From positions 209,890 to 273,889 of the forward strand of contig NZ_JALJCJ010000008.1 in NCBI RefSeq assembly GCF_022899935.1: a stretch of 64,000 bases of DNA, given 5' to 3'. The DNA is from Shinella curvata (GTDB taxonomy: Bacteria; Pseudomonadota; Alphaproteobacteria; Rhizobiales; Rhizobiaceae). The notes below the pieces were generated by a model. The model did no database searches, was not told the DNA's origin, and worked only from the letters and a program-made list of their open reading frames with translations. Positions 34,878 through 44,371 of this stretch are shown one piece after another (the first letter of the stretch is position 1; each line of letters starts with the position of its first letter). Both the position numbers and the translations under genes were made by a program.

Positions 34878-35897
34878 ATGACGCACATGTGGGTGGATGC
34901 GAACGACTGCGAACGCCGTCTCTTCCGGGACATGCTCGGCTCCTTCATGACCGGCGTCACGGTGGTGGCGACGCGTGGCGGCGATGGCGTGGTGCGAGCC
35001 TTTACCGCCAACTCCTTCACCTCCGTATCGCTCGATCCGCCGCTGGTGCTGGCCTGCCTGGCAAAGACCTCCGGTAGTTACGATACGTTCTCCTCCGCCG
35101 AACACTTCAGCATAAGCGTCCTTGGCGATTGGCAGCGCCAGATATCGAATGCCTTCGCCTCACGCGATCCGTTGGTGAAAGCGGATGCGCTCGCAAGGCT
35201 CGGCGGCGCCGATGTGCCCTTCGTGGAACAAAGCCTCGCAACCATGATCTGCGCGCGCGACCGGATCATCGATGCCGGAGATCACGTCATCCTGCTCGGT
35301 GCCGTTGAACGGTTTCAGTCGAAGAACGGACAACCTCTCGGCTATTTCCGTGGCGGCTATGTCGGCTTCGGTCTTGCCGTGCGTGAACTGGAGCAGCTAG
35401 GCGCACCGCTCTTCGTTGGAGGCTTGCTCGAGCGCGAGGGAAGGGTGCTGCTCTGCCGGCGGCAGGGGAGCGATCGCTGGGAGGTGCCGGGTGCGGCGCT
35501 TTCAGCCGGCGAGCAGCATACCGGCGTGCTCCGCTCTCTGTTTGGCCGTTTCGGCATCCAGGCAGATGCCTCGCTTCTTTACTCGCTCTTCCAGGAGGAA
35601 GGAGAGCGCCGAACGACGATGATGTTCTCTGTCGAAACCAATGGTGAGGCTGAGGCTCAAAGCGCCAACGGCATCGAAGCGCGCCTGTTCGGCGTTGAGG
35701 ACAGCCCCTGGGGCCTGATCGACGGCGAAATGAAGCGAGGCATGTTGCAGCGGTTCTTCCGCGAGCGGGAAGCTGGCTGTTTCGGCATCTACTACGACAC
35801 CGCCGACGGGGGCCGCGTTGCGGCCCTCGACGGCAAGCCACTCCCATGGGCCGAATGGCGGCCCGGCCTGCCTGCAAAGCCGGCAGTCGCCCGCTAG
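34878..35897 (+). CDS. Flavin reductase fused to a degenerate Nudix domain
   Basis: A 339-residue two-domain protein. Residues about 8-165 form a flavin reductase-like FMN-binding barrel (SFMTGVTVVATRGG, FTANSFTSVSLDPPLVL), as in the reductase partners of two-component monooxygenases. Residues about 175-300 form a Nudix fold (RVLLCRRQGSDRWEVPGAAL). The Nudix box, normally G-x5-E-x7-REUxEExGU, reads GAALSAGEQHTGVLRSLFGR and lacks the metal-binding glutamates, so it is probably a binding or sensing module. It should supply reduced flavin to the two luciferase-like enzymes. The start could also be the ATG at 34887. Confidence 0.9.
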   Translation: MTHMWVDANDCERRLFRDMLGSFMTGVTVVATRGGDGVVRAFTANSFTSVSLDPPLVLACLAKTSGSYDTFSSAEHFSISVLGDWQRQISNAFASRDPLVKADALARLGGADVPFVEQSLATMICARDRIIDAGDHVILLGAVERFQSKNGQPLGYFRGGYVGFGLAVRELEQLGAPLFVGGLLEREGRVLLCRRQGSDRWEVPGAALSAGEQHTGVLRSLFGRFGIQADASLLYSLFQEEGERRTTMMFSVETNGEAEAQSANGIEARLFGVEDSPWGLIDGEMKRGMLQRFFREREAGCFGIYYDTADGGRVAALDGKPLPWAEWRPGLPAKPAVAR

Positions 35898-35923
35898 GAC
35901 AGCAGAAACGAGGACCTATCAAG

Positions 35924-36958
35924 ATGGATTTCAACCACTTCCTTTCCAGCTATCTGCCCGATCCGAGCTACGGGGGCACCCGGCTCTATCGCGACATGGT
36001 CGAGCAGGCAGTGCAGGCGGAAAAATGCGGCTACCGCGGCGTGTCGATCCCCGAGCATCACCTGATCAATATCCTGCTCGTGCCATCGCCGTTGCAACTT
36101 GCCGTCAAGATTGCGTCGGTGACGTCGCGCATCGAACTGGTGACGTCGATCGCCGTGCTGCCGATCCGCGACATGCGGGTTTTTGCCGGCGAGGTGGTGC
36201 AGGCCGACATGCTCTGCGACGGGCGCCTGGTTCTCGGCGTGGGCCGAGGCGCCTTCGCCTATGAGGTCGGTCGTCTTGGCACGCCGATCGAGGAGACCAA
36301 GAAGAAGTTCGAGGAATCGCTTGCGGTGCTGGAAGCGTTGCTGACACGGGAGGAGGTTTCCTGGGACGGGGACTATTATACCTTCGATCCGATCACCGTT
36401 ATGCCGCGCCCCGAACGCGCAATTCCGCTCATGCTGGCTGTGATGGTGCCGGAGGGTATCTACCACACCGCGCGCAAGGGCTATCATGTGCAGACTACAC
36501 CACTGCAGGCTTCGCATACGATCTTGCTGGAACAGGTCAATGCTTTCCGCCGCGGCAAAATCGAAGCCGCAGCAACCGGCAAGAACAACCGCCTCGCGCT
36601 TCAGCGCGGCATCTACCTCGCGCGCGACGCCGCCGATGCACGGGCCAAGCTCGAGCTTGCCTCCACCTACTACCAGCGCTTCGACAACGTCTACAGCGGC
36701 CCCGGCATCGTTGACCGCGGCACTATCCGTCCGCTGCCGCGTAAGCAGACGGTCGAGGAGCTTGGCCGTAGCCTGATCATCTGCGAGGCGAATGAGATGA
36801 TCGATCGCCTCTCGGCCTATTCAGAGGCTGGTATCGATGAGGTGATCGTCACCTCGAATTTCGGCCAGGAGCAATCCGAAACGTTGGACATGATGGCCCG
36901 CTTTTCAGCAGAGGTCATGCCGCAGCTCTCCGGCATTCGCCAGAAATCCGTCGCTTGA
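35924..36958 (+). CDS. Luciferase-like (LLM class) flavin-dependent monooxygenase, copy 2
   Basis: A 344-residue luciferase-like monooxygenase, colinear with and closely similar to copy 1 (SIPEHHLINILLVPSPLQ, LVLGVGRGAFAYEVGRLG, FDNVYSGPGIV). The ATG at 35924 begins MDFNHF, matching copy 1. It starts 26 bases after the flavin reductase stop, so oxygenase and reductase are co-expressed as a two-component system. Relatives cleave or hydroxylate heterocycles, nitrilotriacetate-type amines, sulfonates or alkanes; the substrate here is not evident. Confidence 0.93.
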   Translation: MDFNHFLSSYLPDPSYGGTRLYRDMVEQAVQAEKCGYRGVSIPEHHLINILLVPSPLQLAVKIASVTSRIELVTSIAVLPIRDMRVFAGEVVQADMLCDGRLVLGVGRGAFAYEVGRLGTPIEETKKKFEESLAVLEALLTREEVSWDGDYYTFDPITVMPRPERAIPLMLAVMVPEGIYHTARKGYHVQTTPLQASHTILLEQVNAFRRGKIEAAATGKNNRLALQRGIYLARDAADARAKLELASTYYQRFDNVYSGPGIVDRGTIRPLPRKQTVEELGRSLIICEANEMIDRLSAYSEAGIDEVIVTSNFGQEQSETLDMMARFSAEVMPQLSGIRQKSVA

Positions 36959-36993
36959 ATGCGGCGCATCCCCCCTAAGATCAAGGAATGACC

Positions 36994-37209
36994 ATGCCTG
37001 TAATCAAGATCGAAATGTTTCCCGGCCGTACGCTCGAACAGAAGCGTGCCATTGCGAAGGCGGTAACCGACAGCTTCGTCGAATCCGCCAAGGCGACACC
37101 GCAGTCTGTGCACATCATCTTCAGCGAGATCGCCCAGGACGATTGGGCCGTCGCCGGTGAACTTTGCTCCGATCGGGCAGCAGCCGCGGCGCAGGCCGAG
37201 AAGAAGTGA
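36994..37209 (+). CDS. 4-oxalocrotonate tautomerase family protein
   Basis: A 71-residue tautomerase. The ATG at 36994 is chosen over the ATG at 36988 because it places proline directly after the initiator Met (MPVIKIE), giving the catalytic Pro1 of the family, and because it is six bases from AAGGA. The family helix RTLEQKRAIAKAVTDSFVE is intact, and residues such as an arginine in the GRT turn are present. It probably interconverts keto and enol forms of a ring-cleavage product before hydrolysis. Confidence 0.9.
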   Translation: MPVIKIEMFPGRTLEQKRAIAKAVTDSFVESAKATPQSVHIIFSEIAQDDWAVAGELCSDRAAAAAQAEKK

Positions 37210-37220
37210 GGCTTTCCACG

Positions 37221-37997
37221 ATGAGCAAGGCAATTGATTGCGCCTACACGCTCGAGGGGCAGGGACCCGCTCTCTTCCTGGTCCACGGCATCGGTGCACG
37301 CAAGACCGGCTGGGCGAAGATCGTCGAACAGCTGAAGGATCAGTTCACCTGCATTTCCTATGACCTGCGCGGCCATGGGGACTCGCCACTTCCCGAGGGC
37401 CGCTTTGGGCTTAATGACCTGGTTGACGACCTGGAAGCGTTACGTGCCAGGCTCGGTATCGAGAAGGCGCATTTCGCCGGCCACTCGCTGGGCGGCATGA
37501 TAGGCCCTGCCTATGCTCGTCGCTATCCCGAGCGCGTCCTTTCCCTCGGCCTGCTGTCGACGGCGGCTTTCCGCACCGAGGACGACAGTTCCAAGGTGAA
37601 AGCAGTGGTAACGGCGATGCGCGACAAGGGGATCCCACAGATCCTCGACACGCTGACGGCGCGCTGGTTCACCGACGATTTCGCGGCCGCCCGGCCGGAT
37701 GTCATCGAATGGCGCAAGAAGCAGGTCATCGATACCGACGGGGACGTGTTCCTCAACGTGTTCGACATCTATGCGGAGACCGAAATGAGCCCGTGGCTGC
37801 ATGAGGTGACCGCACCATCGCTTGTGCTGACAGGCGAGCTGGATGGCGGTTGCAATCCGCGTCTCAACACGCAGATCGCCGAAGCGATGCCGAATTCCGA
37901 ACTGGTCATCCTCGATGGTCTCAAGCACGCCATCCTGATCGAGGCGTCGGAGCGGGTCGGCCCGTCGATGAAGGCCTTTCTGCAGAAGCAGATCTGA
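37221..37997 (+). CDS. Alpha/beta-fold hydrolase
   Basis: A 258-residue alpha/beta hydrolase. The oxyanion segment is FLVHGIG, the nucleophile Ser is at residue 89 in GHSLGG, the acid lies in LTGELDGG and the catalytic His in GLKHAIL. The pattern resembles enol-lactonases and ring-cleavage hydrolases such as PcaD and MhpC. The ATG at 37221 lies 11 bases after the tautomerase stop. It may hydrolyse an amide, ester, lactone or C-C bond in the oxygenated intermediate. Confidence 0.92.
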   Translation: MSKAIDCAYTLEGQGPALFLVHGIGARKTGWAKIVEQLKDQFTCISYDLRGHGDSPLPEGRFGLNDLVDDLEALRARLGIEKAHFAGHSLGGMIGPAYARRYPERVLSLGLLSTAAFRTEDDSSKVKAVVTAMRDKGIPQILDTLTARWFTDDFAAARPDVIEWRKKQVIDTDGDVFLNVFDIYAETEMSPWLHEVTAPSLVLTGELDGGCNPRLNTQIAEAMPNSELVILDGLKHAILIEASERVGPSMKAFLQKQI

Positions 37998-38067
37998 CGA
38001 CGGCAAGCTGCGCATGCAGCGCCATGCGCAGCCTTTTGAAATGCGACAAGTGTGAACGGACCCGGTC

Positions 38068-39021
38068 ATGCGCAACATTCTCGTTCTCATCGCCAACCGG
38101 CTCGCGACCGGCATGCTCACGCTCTGGATCGTGTCACTTATCATCTTTCTCGGTGTGTCGGCATTACCCGGTGACATCGCAACGGAGGTGCTGGGCCAGA
38201 GCGCGTCACCCGAAACGATTGTGGCTTTCCGCACCCGGCTTGGCCTGGACCTCCCGTTGCACGAGCGCTATTTTGCCTGGGTCTCCGACATTCTTCATGG
38301 AGATTTCGGCATATCGCTCGCCAATCACCGGCCGATCGGCGAGTTGGTCTTTGGCCGCCTGTCGAGTACGGTTGATCTTGCGGTTCTGGCGGCTATCATG
38401 GCCGTGCCTCTCGCGCTCGGTCTGGGCATTCTAGCCGCGCTCTACCGCAATGGCGCGTTCGATCGGGCGATCAACCTGCTGACGCTGACCTCGGTCTCCT
38501 TCCCCGAGTTCTTCGTTGCCTATGTGCTGATCCTCTTCCTTTCGGTGAAAGCGGGCCTGCTGCCGAGTCTCGCCGGATTTAGCGGCGGCACGGTTCTCGG
38601 CCGTATCGAAGGCATGGTCCTGCCCGCCTTGACGCTGACACTGGTCGTGGTGGCGCACATGATGCGCATGACGCGCGCGGCGCTCATCGGCGTGCTCGCG
38701 AGTCCCTACATTGAGATGGCGAAGCTGAAAGGTGTTTCTCCGATCGGCATCGTCACACGCCATGCCCTGCCGAATGCGCTTGGGCCGATTATCAATGTAG
38801 TGGTGCTGAACCTTGCCTACCTGGTCGTCGGCGTGGTCGTTGTGGAAGTCGTCTTCGTCTATCCCGGCCTCGGCCAGTTGATGGTCGACAGTGTTCAGAA
38901 GCGCGACATCCCCGTGGTGCAGGCGTGCAGCCTGATCTTCGCCGCGACTTACATTGTCCTCAATCTGACGGCCGACATTCTAGCTACGGTGACAAATCCA
39001 CGTCTGTTGCATCGCCGATGA
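38068..39021 (+). CDS. Dipeptide/opine-type ABC transporter, permease (DppB-like)
   Basis: A 317-residue permease with about six membrane segments. DppB-type features include the N-terminal GDIATEVLGQ...LGLDLPLHERY region, the EAA loop (YIEMAKLKGVSPIGIVTRHALPNAL) and the C-terminal segment FVYPGLGQLMVDSVQKRDIPVVQ. It is the first gene of the membrane part of the importer for the binding protein at 33174. Confidence 0.94.
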   Translation: MRNILVLIANRLATGMLTLWIVSLIIFLGVSALPGDIATEVLGQSASPETIVAFRTRLGLDLPLHERYFAWVSDILHGDFGISLANHRPIGELVFGRLSSTVDLAVLAAIMAVPLALGLGILAALYRNGAFDRAINLLTLTSVSFPEFFVAYVLILFLSVKAGLLPSLAGFSGGTVLGRIEGMVLPALTLTLVVVAHMMRMTRAALIGVLASPYIEMAKLKGVSPIGIVTRHALPNALGPIINVVVLNLAYLVVGVVVVEVVFVYPGLGQLMVDSVQKRDIPVVQACSLIFAATYIVLNLTADILATVTNPRLLHRR

Positions 39022-39058
39022 AATGCCGGAAAACCATGCTTCTTCCAAGGAACCGTCC

Positions 39059-39946
39059 ATGACTCCACTTGCGCGCAGCGCCGCCGGACCGTCCGCCACA
39101 GGGTGGCGGCCTTCTTTCGCCTGGATGAAGGTACTCGCGGCAGCGCCGCTGAGCGCCAAACTCGGTCTCTTCATCGTCGCCTCCTATGTTGCGGTAGCCA
39201 TCTCGGCCCCCTGGGTCAGCCCCTATGGCGAGGCGGAAATCGTCGGATCGCAATTCGAACCATGGAGCGCGAGGTTCTTGCTTGGGACGGACAATCTCGG
39301 TCGCGACATGCTGACCAGGCTGGTATACGGCGCGCGGAACACAGTCGGTATCGCGTTTGCATCGACATTGCTTGCCTTTGCGGTTGGCGGCGTGCTCGGC
39401 ATCTTTTCCGCTGTGGCGGGTGGGTGGCCGGATCATCTGCTGTCGCGCGCGATCGACGTGCTCATGGCGATACCGCAGCTGATCTTCTCCATGTTCCTGC
39501 TGACGATCTTCGGTATGTCCGTGCCGGTCTTGATCGCCGTCATCGCACTGGTCGATTCCACGCGTGTCTTTCGTTTGGCGCGGGCGCTCGCCATGAATGT
39601 CGTGACGATGGACTATATCGACGTGGCGCGACTGCGCGGCGAGAGCCGCCTCTGGATCATGCGCCGCGAGATCCTGCCGAACATTCTATCGCCGCTCGTT
39701 GCCGAGTTCGGCCTGCGTTTCTGCTTCGTGTTTCTGATGATCAGCGCGTTGAGCTTCCTTGGCCTCGGCATACAGCCGCCGACGGCGGACTGGGGCTCCA
39801 TGGTGCGCGACAACGCAACGCTCATCACATATGGCGACGTCACCCCCTTGCTGCCGGCCGGCGCAATCGCCGTGCTGACGATCGGCATCAATTATCTCAT
39901 CGACTGGTTCCTCGACAAATCGAGCGGCCTGCGGGAAGGACAGTGA
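39059..39946 (+). CDS. Dipeptide/opine-type ABC transporter, permease (DppC-like)
   Basis: A 295-residue permease with the DppC-type features LGTDNLGRDMLTRLVYGAR and an EAA loop around DYIDVARLRGESRLWIMRRE. The ATG at 39059 has AAGGA seven bases upstream; an in-frame ATG at 39023 lacks a ribosome site. It pairs with the DppB-like permease. Confidence 0.94.
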   Translation: MTPLARSAAGPSATGWRPSFAWMKVLAAAPLSAKLGLFIVASYVAVAISAPWVSPYGEAEIVGSQFEPWSARFLLGTDNLGRDMLTRLVYGARNTVGIAFASTLLAFAVGGVLGIFSAVAGGWPDHLLSRAIDVLMAIPQLIFSMFLLTIFGMSVPVLIAVIALVDSTRVFRLARALAMNVVTMDYIDVARLRGESRLWIMRREILPNILSPLVAEFGLRFCFVFLMISALSFLGLGIQPPTADWGSMVRDNATLITYGDVTPLLPAGAIAVLTIGINYLIDWFLDKSSGLREGQ

Positions 39947-39953
39947 GGGTCAC

Positions 39954-41591
39954 ATGATGAAACCAGGCATTCTTCTCGATGTGAGCGGTCTGAGAATCGA
40001 AGGCGAAAGCGGCGGGCAGTGGCAGGAAATCGTCAAAGGCGTCTCCTTCCAGCTTGATCGTGGCGAAGTGCTCGGCCTCATCGGAGAATCCGGCGCCGGG
40101 AAATCGACCATTGGCCTCGCCGCACTCGGCTATGCGCGCCCGGGCTGCCGCTTTTCCGGCGGGCAGGTGCGGTTCGAGGGGCGTGATCTCCTGCATATGC
40201 CAGAAAACGAACTGCGACGGTTGCGGGGAATGCGTATCGCCTATGTCGCCCAATCGGCGGCGGCCTTCTTCAATCCGGCACACCGGCTGATCGACCAGTT
40301 CATCGAAGTGCTGGCGGTGCACGGGTTTGCCGACCACGCGGCGGCAGCGGCCAAGGCGCGAAATCTGTATGCGCGCCTCGGCCTGCCCGACCCGGCCGGC
40401 TTCGGTCAACGCTATCCGCACCAGGTTTCCGGCGGGCAGTTGCAGCGGGCGATGATTGCAATGGCGATGGCGGGCGACCCCGATCTCATTGTCTTCGACG
40501 AACCGACGACCGCGCTGGACGTCACCACCCAGGTCGGCGTGCTCGCAGCCGTGCGCAGCGCCGTCCGCGGGTCGAAGACGGCCGCACTCTACATCACGCA
40601 TGATCTTGCTGTGGTGGCGCAGGTCGCCGACCGTATCATGGTGCTTCGGCACGGGCAGACGGTGGAGGAAGCCGAGACACAATCCCTTCTCCACGCGCCC
40701 GGGCAGGAATACACGCGTCGCCTTCTAGCGTCCGATCCGGTCATTCGCCCTGAACGCGCCGCCGAATGTCACCTGCTCGAAATCGACAATCTGTCAGCTT
40801 CGTATGGCGCGCGCCGCGTGCTTGATGCCATTTCGATCCGTGTGCCGAAGGCGCGCACCATGGCGATAGTCGGGGAGTCCGGATCCGGCAAGTCGACACT
40901 GGCGCGCGTCATCACGGGCCTCCTTGCGCCGGATACCGGCACCTTGTGCCTCGACGGCACGGTGTTGGCTGGAGGGGTCGACCAGCGCGACCGCGAAACG
41001 CTGCGCCGCATTCAACTGATCCACCAGATGCCGGATACCGCGCTTAACCCGCGCCAGAAGGTATCCGAGATTCTTGGGCGGCCGCTGATGTTCTACAAGG
41101 GCATTAAGAGTGAGGCCGCCGCGGCACAAGTGGCGCACCTTCTGGAGCAAGTCGAGCTATCACCGGCGCTTGGCGACCGCTTTCCCGGCGAGCTGTCAGG
41201 CGGTCAGAAGCAGCGTGTCTGTATCGCCCGTGCCATTTCGGCCGATCCTGATCTCATCATCTGCGACGAGGTGACGTCCGGCCTCGATCCACTGGTGGCG
41301 GAAGGCATACTGGATCTGCTTTCCACCATGCAGAAGCAGAGTGGCAAGACCTACCTGTTCATTACGCATGACCTGAAGATCGTTGCCGCGATAGCCGATA
41401 CAGTCGTTGTCATGAAAAACGGTGAAGTGATCGAGCAGAACGGGCGTGATGCGGTGCTGAAAAATCCGCTCAGCAGCTACACGGAACGGCTCATCGAGTC
41501 CGTCCCCCAGATGAATAGCGGCTGGCTCGATGCGCTGATTGCGCGCGAGGGCGCCGACGCGCGAAACCCCGAAGACCGGAGATTTCCATGA
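39954..41591 (+). CDS. Dipeptide/opine-type ABC transporter, fused DppD-DppF ATPase
   Basis: A 545-residue ATPase joining two full nucleotide-binding domains that are often separate genes. Domain 1 has Walker [10 protein letters not shown], signature [15 protein letters not shown] and Walker [12 protein letters not shown]; domain 2 has [24 protein letters not shown] and [11 protein letters not shown] (Val in place of the usual Pro in DEPTS). The start is one of two adjacent ATGs (39954, 39957). The stop overlaps the next gene start (ATGA at 41588). Confidence 0.94.
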   Translation: MMKPGILLDVSGLRIEGESGGQWQEIVKGVSFQLDRGEVLGLIGESGAGKSTIGLAALGYARPGCRFSGGQVRFEGRDLLHMPENELRRLRGMRIAYVAQSAAAFFNPAHRLIDQFIEVLAVHGFADHAAAAAKARNLYARLGLPDPAGFGQRYPHQVSGGQLQRAMIAMAMAGDPDLIVFDEPTTALDVTTQVGVLAAVRSAVRGSKTAALYITHDLAVVAQVADRIMVLRHGQTVEEAETQSLLHAPGQEYTRRLLASDPVIRPERAAECHLLEIDNLSASYGARRVLDAISIRVPKARTMAIVGESGSGKSTLARVITGLLAPDTGTLCLDGTVLAGGVDQRDRETLRRIQLIHQMPDTALNPRQKVSEILGRPLMFYKGIKSEAAAAQVAHLLEQVELSPALGDRFPGELSGGQKQRVCIARAISADPDLIICDEVTSGLDPLVAEGILDLLSTMQKQSGKTYLFITHDLKIVAAIADTVVVMKNGEVIEQNGRDAVLKNPLSSYTERLIESVPQMNSGWLDALIAREGADARNPEDRRFP

Positions 41592-43033
41592 CGATCGAAA
41601 ATCATGTTTATGGCGACACCAAGCTGCTGATCAACGGTGAGTGGCGGGATGCCTCGGATGGAGCGACCTTGCCGGTGTTCGACCCGGCCACAGGCGAGGC
41701 GATCGGGAAGGTGTCGAAGGCGACAAAGGCCGATCTCGAATTGGCTGTCTCAGCGTCTGCCGCGGGTTTCGAGGCATGGCGCGCCATGTCCGCCTACGAG
41801 CGGTCGAAGATCATGCGAAAGGCTGCCGATATCCTGAGGGCACGCAAGGAGCAGATCGCCTTTCTGATGACACGTGAACAGGGCAAGCCGTTGAACGAGT
41901 CGCTCGGCGAAATCGGTGCAGCGAGCGACCTCGTCGAATGGTTCGCGGAGGAGGGGCGACGGACATATGGCCAGGTGATCCCCGGCCGCAGCACCAATGT
42001 TTCCCAGACCACGATCAAGCTCCCCGTCGGACCCGCCGCTGCCTTCACGCCGTGGAATTTCCCGATCAACCAGATCGTTCGCAAATTGTCGGCTGCGCTT
42101 GCCGCCGGTTGCTCGATCATCGTCAAGGCACCGGAGGAGACACCCGCCGCGCCCGCGCAACTGCTCCAGGCCTTCGTCGATGCCGGTGTGCCGGCCGGTG
42201 TTGTTGGTCTGGTCTTCGGTGTGCCGGCGGAGATATCCGAATTTCTCATCGCGCATCCGGTTATCCGCAAGATCTCCTTCACGGGGTCAACACCGGTTGG
42301 CAAGCAACTCGCCTCGCTTGCTGGCCTCCACATGAAGCGGGCGACGATGGAGCTCGGCGGTCATGCCCCGGCAATCGTCCTAGACGATGCGGATGTCGCC
42401 AAGGCCGTGCAGGTTCTTTCTTTCTCGAAGTTTCGCAATGCGGGCCAGGTCTGCGTTTCGCCGACGCGCTTTCTGGTTCAGGAAAAGGTGTTTGACCGGT
42501 TCCTCGACGGCTTTGTCGAAGCCGCACGCGCCATCAAGATCGGCAACGGACTGGGAAAGGACGTCACGATGGGGCCGCTCGCTAACGAACGGAGGATCCC
42601 GGCCCTCGAGTCGCTTATCAGCGACGCCGTGGAACGGGGCGGGAGGCTGGCTACCGGCGGGCGTCGGATCGGCAATAAGGGCAACTTCTTCGAGGCGACG
42701 GTGCTAGCTAACGTGCCGATCGATGCCCGTGTCATGAACGAAGAGCCGTTCGGTCCGCTTGCGATCATCAATCCGGTTAAGCACCTCGACGCGGCGATCG
42801 AGGAGGCCAACCGATTGCCGTTCGGCCTGGCTTCCTACGCTTTCACCAGGTCCATCGAAAATGCGCAGGCGCTCGCGACGCGCGTCGAAGCCGGCATGAC
42901 GACGATCAATCACAACGGCCTTTCGCTGCCTGAAGTGCCTTTCGGCGGCATAAAGGACTCCGGATACGGCAACGAAGGTGGTTCGGAGGCAATCGACGCA
43001 TATCTCGTGACGAAGTTCATCTCGTTGACCTGA
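41588..43033 (+). CDS. Succinate-semialdehyde-dehydrogenase-type aldehyde dehydrogenase
   Basis: A 481-residue aldehyde dehydrogenase close to the GabD-type succinate semialdehyde dehydrogenases. The catalytic Glu is in MELGGHAP and the catalytic Cys in [12 protein letters not shown]. It is translationally coupled to the fused ATPase (ATGA overlap), so it belongs to the catabolic operon. It would oxidise a semialdehyde released by the hydrolase to an acid that enters central metabolism. Confidence 0.93.
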   Translation: MTIENHVYGDTKLLINGEWRDASDGATLPVFDPATGEAIGKVSKATKADLELAVSASAAGFEAWRAMSAYERSKIMRKAADILRARKEQIAFLMTREQGKPLNESLGEIGAASDLVEWFAEEGRRTYGQVIPGRSTNVSQTTIKLPVGPAAAFTPWNFPINQIVRKLSAALAAGCSIIVKAPEETPAAPAQLLQAFVDAGVPAGVVGLVFGVPAEISEFLIAHPVIRKISFTGSTPVGKQLASLAGLHMKRATMELGGHAPAIVLDDADVAKAVQVLSFSKFRNAGQVCVSPTRFLVQEKVFDRFLDGFVEAARAIKIGNGLGKDVTMGPLANERRIPALESLISDAVERGGRLATGGRRIGNKGNFFEATVLANVPIDARVMNEEPFGPLAIINPVKHLDAAIEEANRLPFGLASYAFTRSIENAQALATRVEAGMTTINHNGLSLPEVPFGGIKDSGYGNEGGSEAIDAYLVTKFISLT

Positions 43034-43055
43034 TTGGCGCAGCCGGAGATGCTCA

Positions 43056-43601
43056 TTGAACGGGGATCAAACATCCGAAATCCGTCATCTGCTTCGCACT
43101 GCAAGGAATGCGCGAAGCATGTCACTGACAACGCTCGCCGCGATCACGGGATTGACGCCAAGTTTTCTTAGCCAGTTTGAGCGTGGGAAGTGCGGAGCAA
43201 ACGAGACAACGATCGCCAGACTGTGTAACGGTCTTGGGCTGTCCTATTCTAACTCGAATAATGGGCCGCCGCTCCAGCATCGCGTTGTCCGCAACTACGA
43301 ACAGTGCGCCATTCAAGCAAAAGACGATCTTTGGATACTGCCTCTGAAGCGTTCCTCCAGTGCCGATATCCAAGTGGATATGATCGCGGTGCAGGCTGGC
43401 GCGAGGACGTTGGTCAAGGTTGCGAATCCTCGGCATGTCCTACGTTATCTGATTGTTTTAAATGGAAGAATTCAGATTTTATCGGATCGTGAATACGTGT
43501 CGCTCGATGAGGGTGATACGTTCGAATGTCAAATAACGTCTACGGTCGAGGTATCGACACGTGATGAGCGGCAAGCAAGCCTCTGCTGCATTTCGTCTTA
43601 G
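43056..43601 (+). CDS. XRE-family regulator with cupin-like C-terminus
   Basis: A 181-residue protein with an N-terminal Cro/CI helix-turn-helix (SLTTLAAITGLTPSFLSQFE, then RGKCGANETTIARL) and a C-terminal cupin-like beta domain from about residue 85. The start is a TTG at 43056, eight bases after GGAG. Codons in its 3' part are more AT-rich than those of its neighbours, a possible sign of separate origin. It lies 22 bases after the aldehyde dehydrogenase and may fine-tune the same operon. Confidence 0.85.
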   Translation: MNGDQTSEIRHLLRTARNARSMSLTTLAAITGLTPSFLSQFERGKCGANETTIARLCNGLGLSYSNSNNGPPLQHRVVRNYEQCAIQAKDDLWILPLKRSSSADIQVDMIAVQAGARTLVKVANPRHVLRYLIVLNGRIQILSDREYVSLDEGDTFECQITSTVEVSTRDERQASLCCISS

Positions 43602-43699
43602 CTTGGAGTGGTTTGATGCCCGTCCTTTTTAGGCGCGAAGGAATGGGCAGACCTGCCACAGGGTGGATCCACTTGCGGTCTCCAGGCCTAACTGACATG

Positions 43700-43991
43700 G
43701 CATGCGCAGGCGGTTCGATTTAACGAGGGCCTCATCGAGGCGGTGAGAGAAAGCGCTGCGGCGCGGCACCTTCCGGCGCAGGACATCGTTTCGGGCGCCG
43801 GACACGATACTTTCAATCTGGCGCGACGTGTGGCGACGACAATGATCTTCATCCCGTGCCGGGAAGGGATCAGCCATAGTCCGCGTGAAGACATCGAAGC
43901 CGAGCACGCAGCCGCCGGCACCAATGTCCTATTTGATGTCGCCCTAAAGCGTGCGCAAAGAATAACTTCGAGCGGCCGGACAAATCCGTAA
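43700..43991 (+). pseudogene. C-terminal remnant of a hydantoinase/carbamoylase-family amidase
   Basis: The plus-strand frame reads FNEGLIEAVRESAAARHLPA and then IVSGAGHD, MIFIPCREGISHSPREDIEA and AAGTNVLFDVAL, which is the end of an M20-family N-carbamoyl amino acid amidase (AllC/HyuC type) with its metal-site HD and ISH elements. All upstream domains are missing, and the 98 bases between the XRE gene and this fragment carry no recognisable sequence. Confidence 0.75.
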
Positions 43992-44000
43992 GACGTAGTA

Positions 44001-44371
44001 TCAGCCGCTGTCCGCTATGAAGCGGGTGGCGAGCGAGAAAAGTTCGGCCTGCGAGATGATGCCGAGCTTGGCACAGGAATGGCGGCGGTGGACTCTCACC
44101 GTTCCTTCTGCGCCTCCGAGTAGCGCCACGAGGCGCGAGTCGAGTGGCCGTTCAGGATCATCCGTACCACCTCGGCTTCGCGAGGGCTCAGCACCTGCGC
44201 GCCGAACGTCAGCAGCCCGTCTTGCAAGGCGTGGCCATCCCGCTCCTCGTCCGGTTTCTCTCTACTGCCCCAATGGCACACGATTGCCGCCGTCAAAATC
44301 GGAAATGCGGTGTTAAGCCGCTCCGCCTCCTTGAGAAAACGGGCTGAACGCTGCCCGTCTTGAGCGTGCAA
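44001..44371 (-). pseudogene. LuxR-type regulator remnant, frameshifted
   Basis: On the minus strand LSPREAEVVRMILNGHST begins a LuxR helix-turn-helix; the frame then shifts near 44130, and the other frame continues with LLGGAEGTVRVHRRHSCAKL and IISQAELFSLATRF to a stop at 44001-44003. The HTH is thus broken. Further upstream, an ATG at 44397 starts MTLTALALNCTLK, resembling the first residues of an NADPH-dependent FMN reductase, which would be a second relic fused to it. Confidence 0.7.

Noticed and set aside
43990..44316. Plus-strand open frames over the LuxR remnant
   Set aside because: The minus strand encodes recognisable LuxR sequence in two frames; the plus-strand frames show no family and no start signals.
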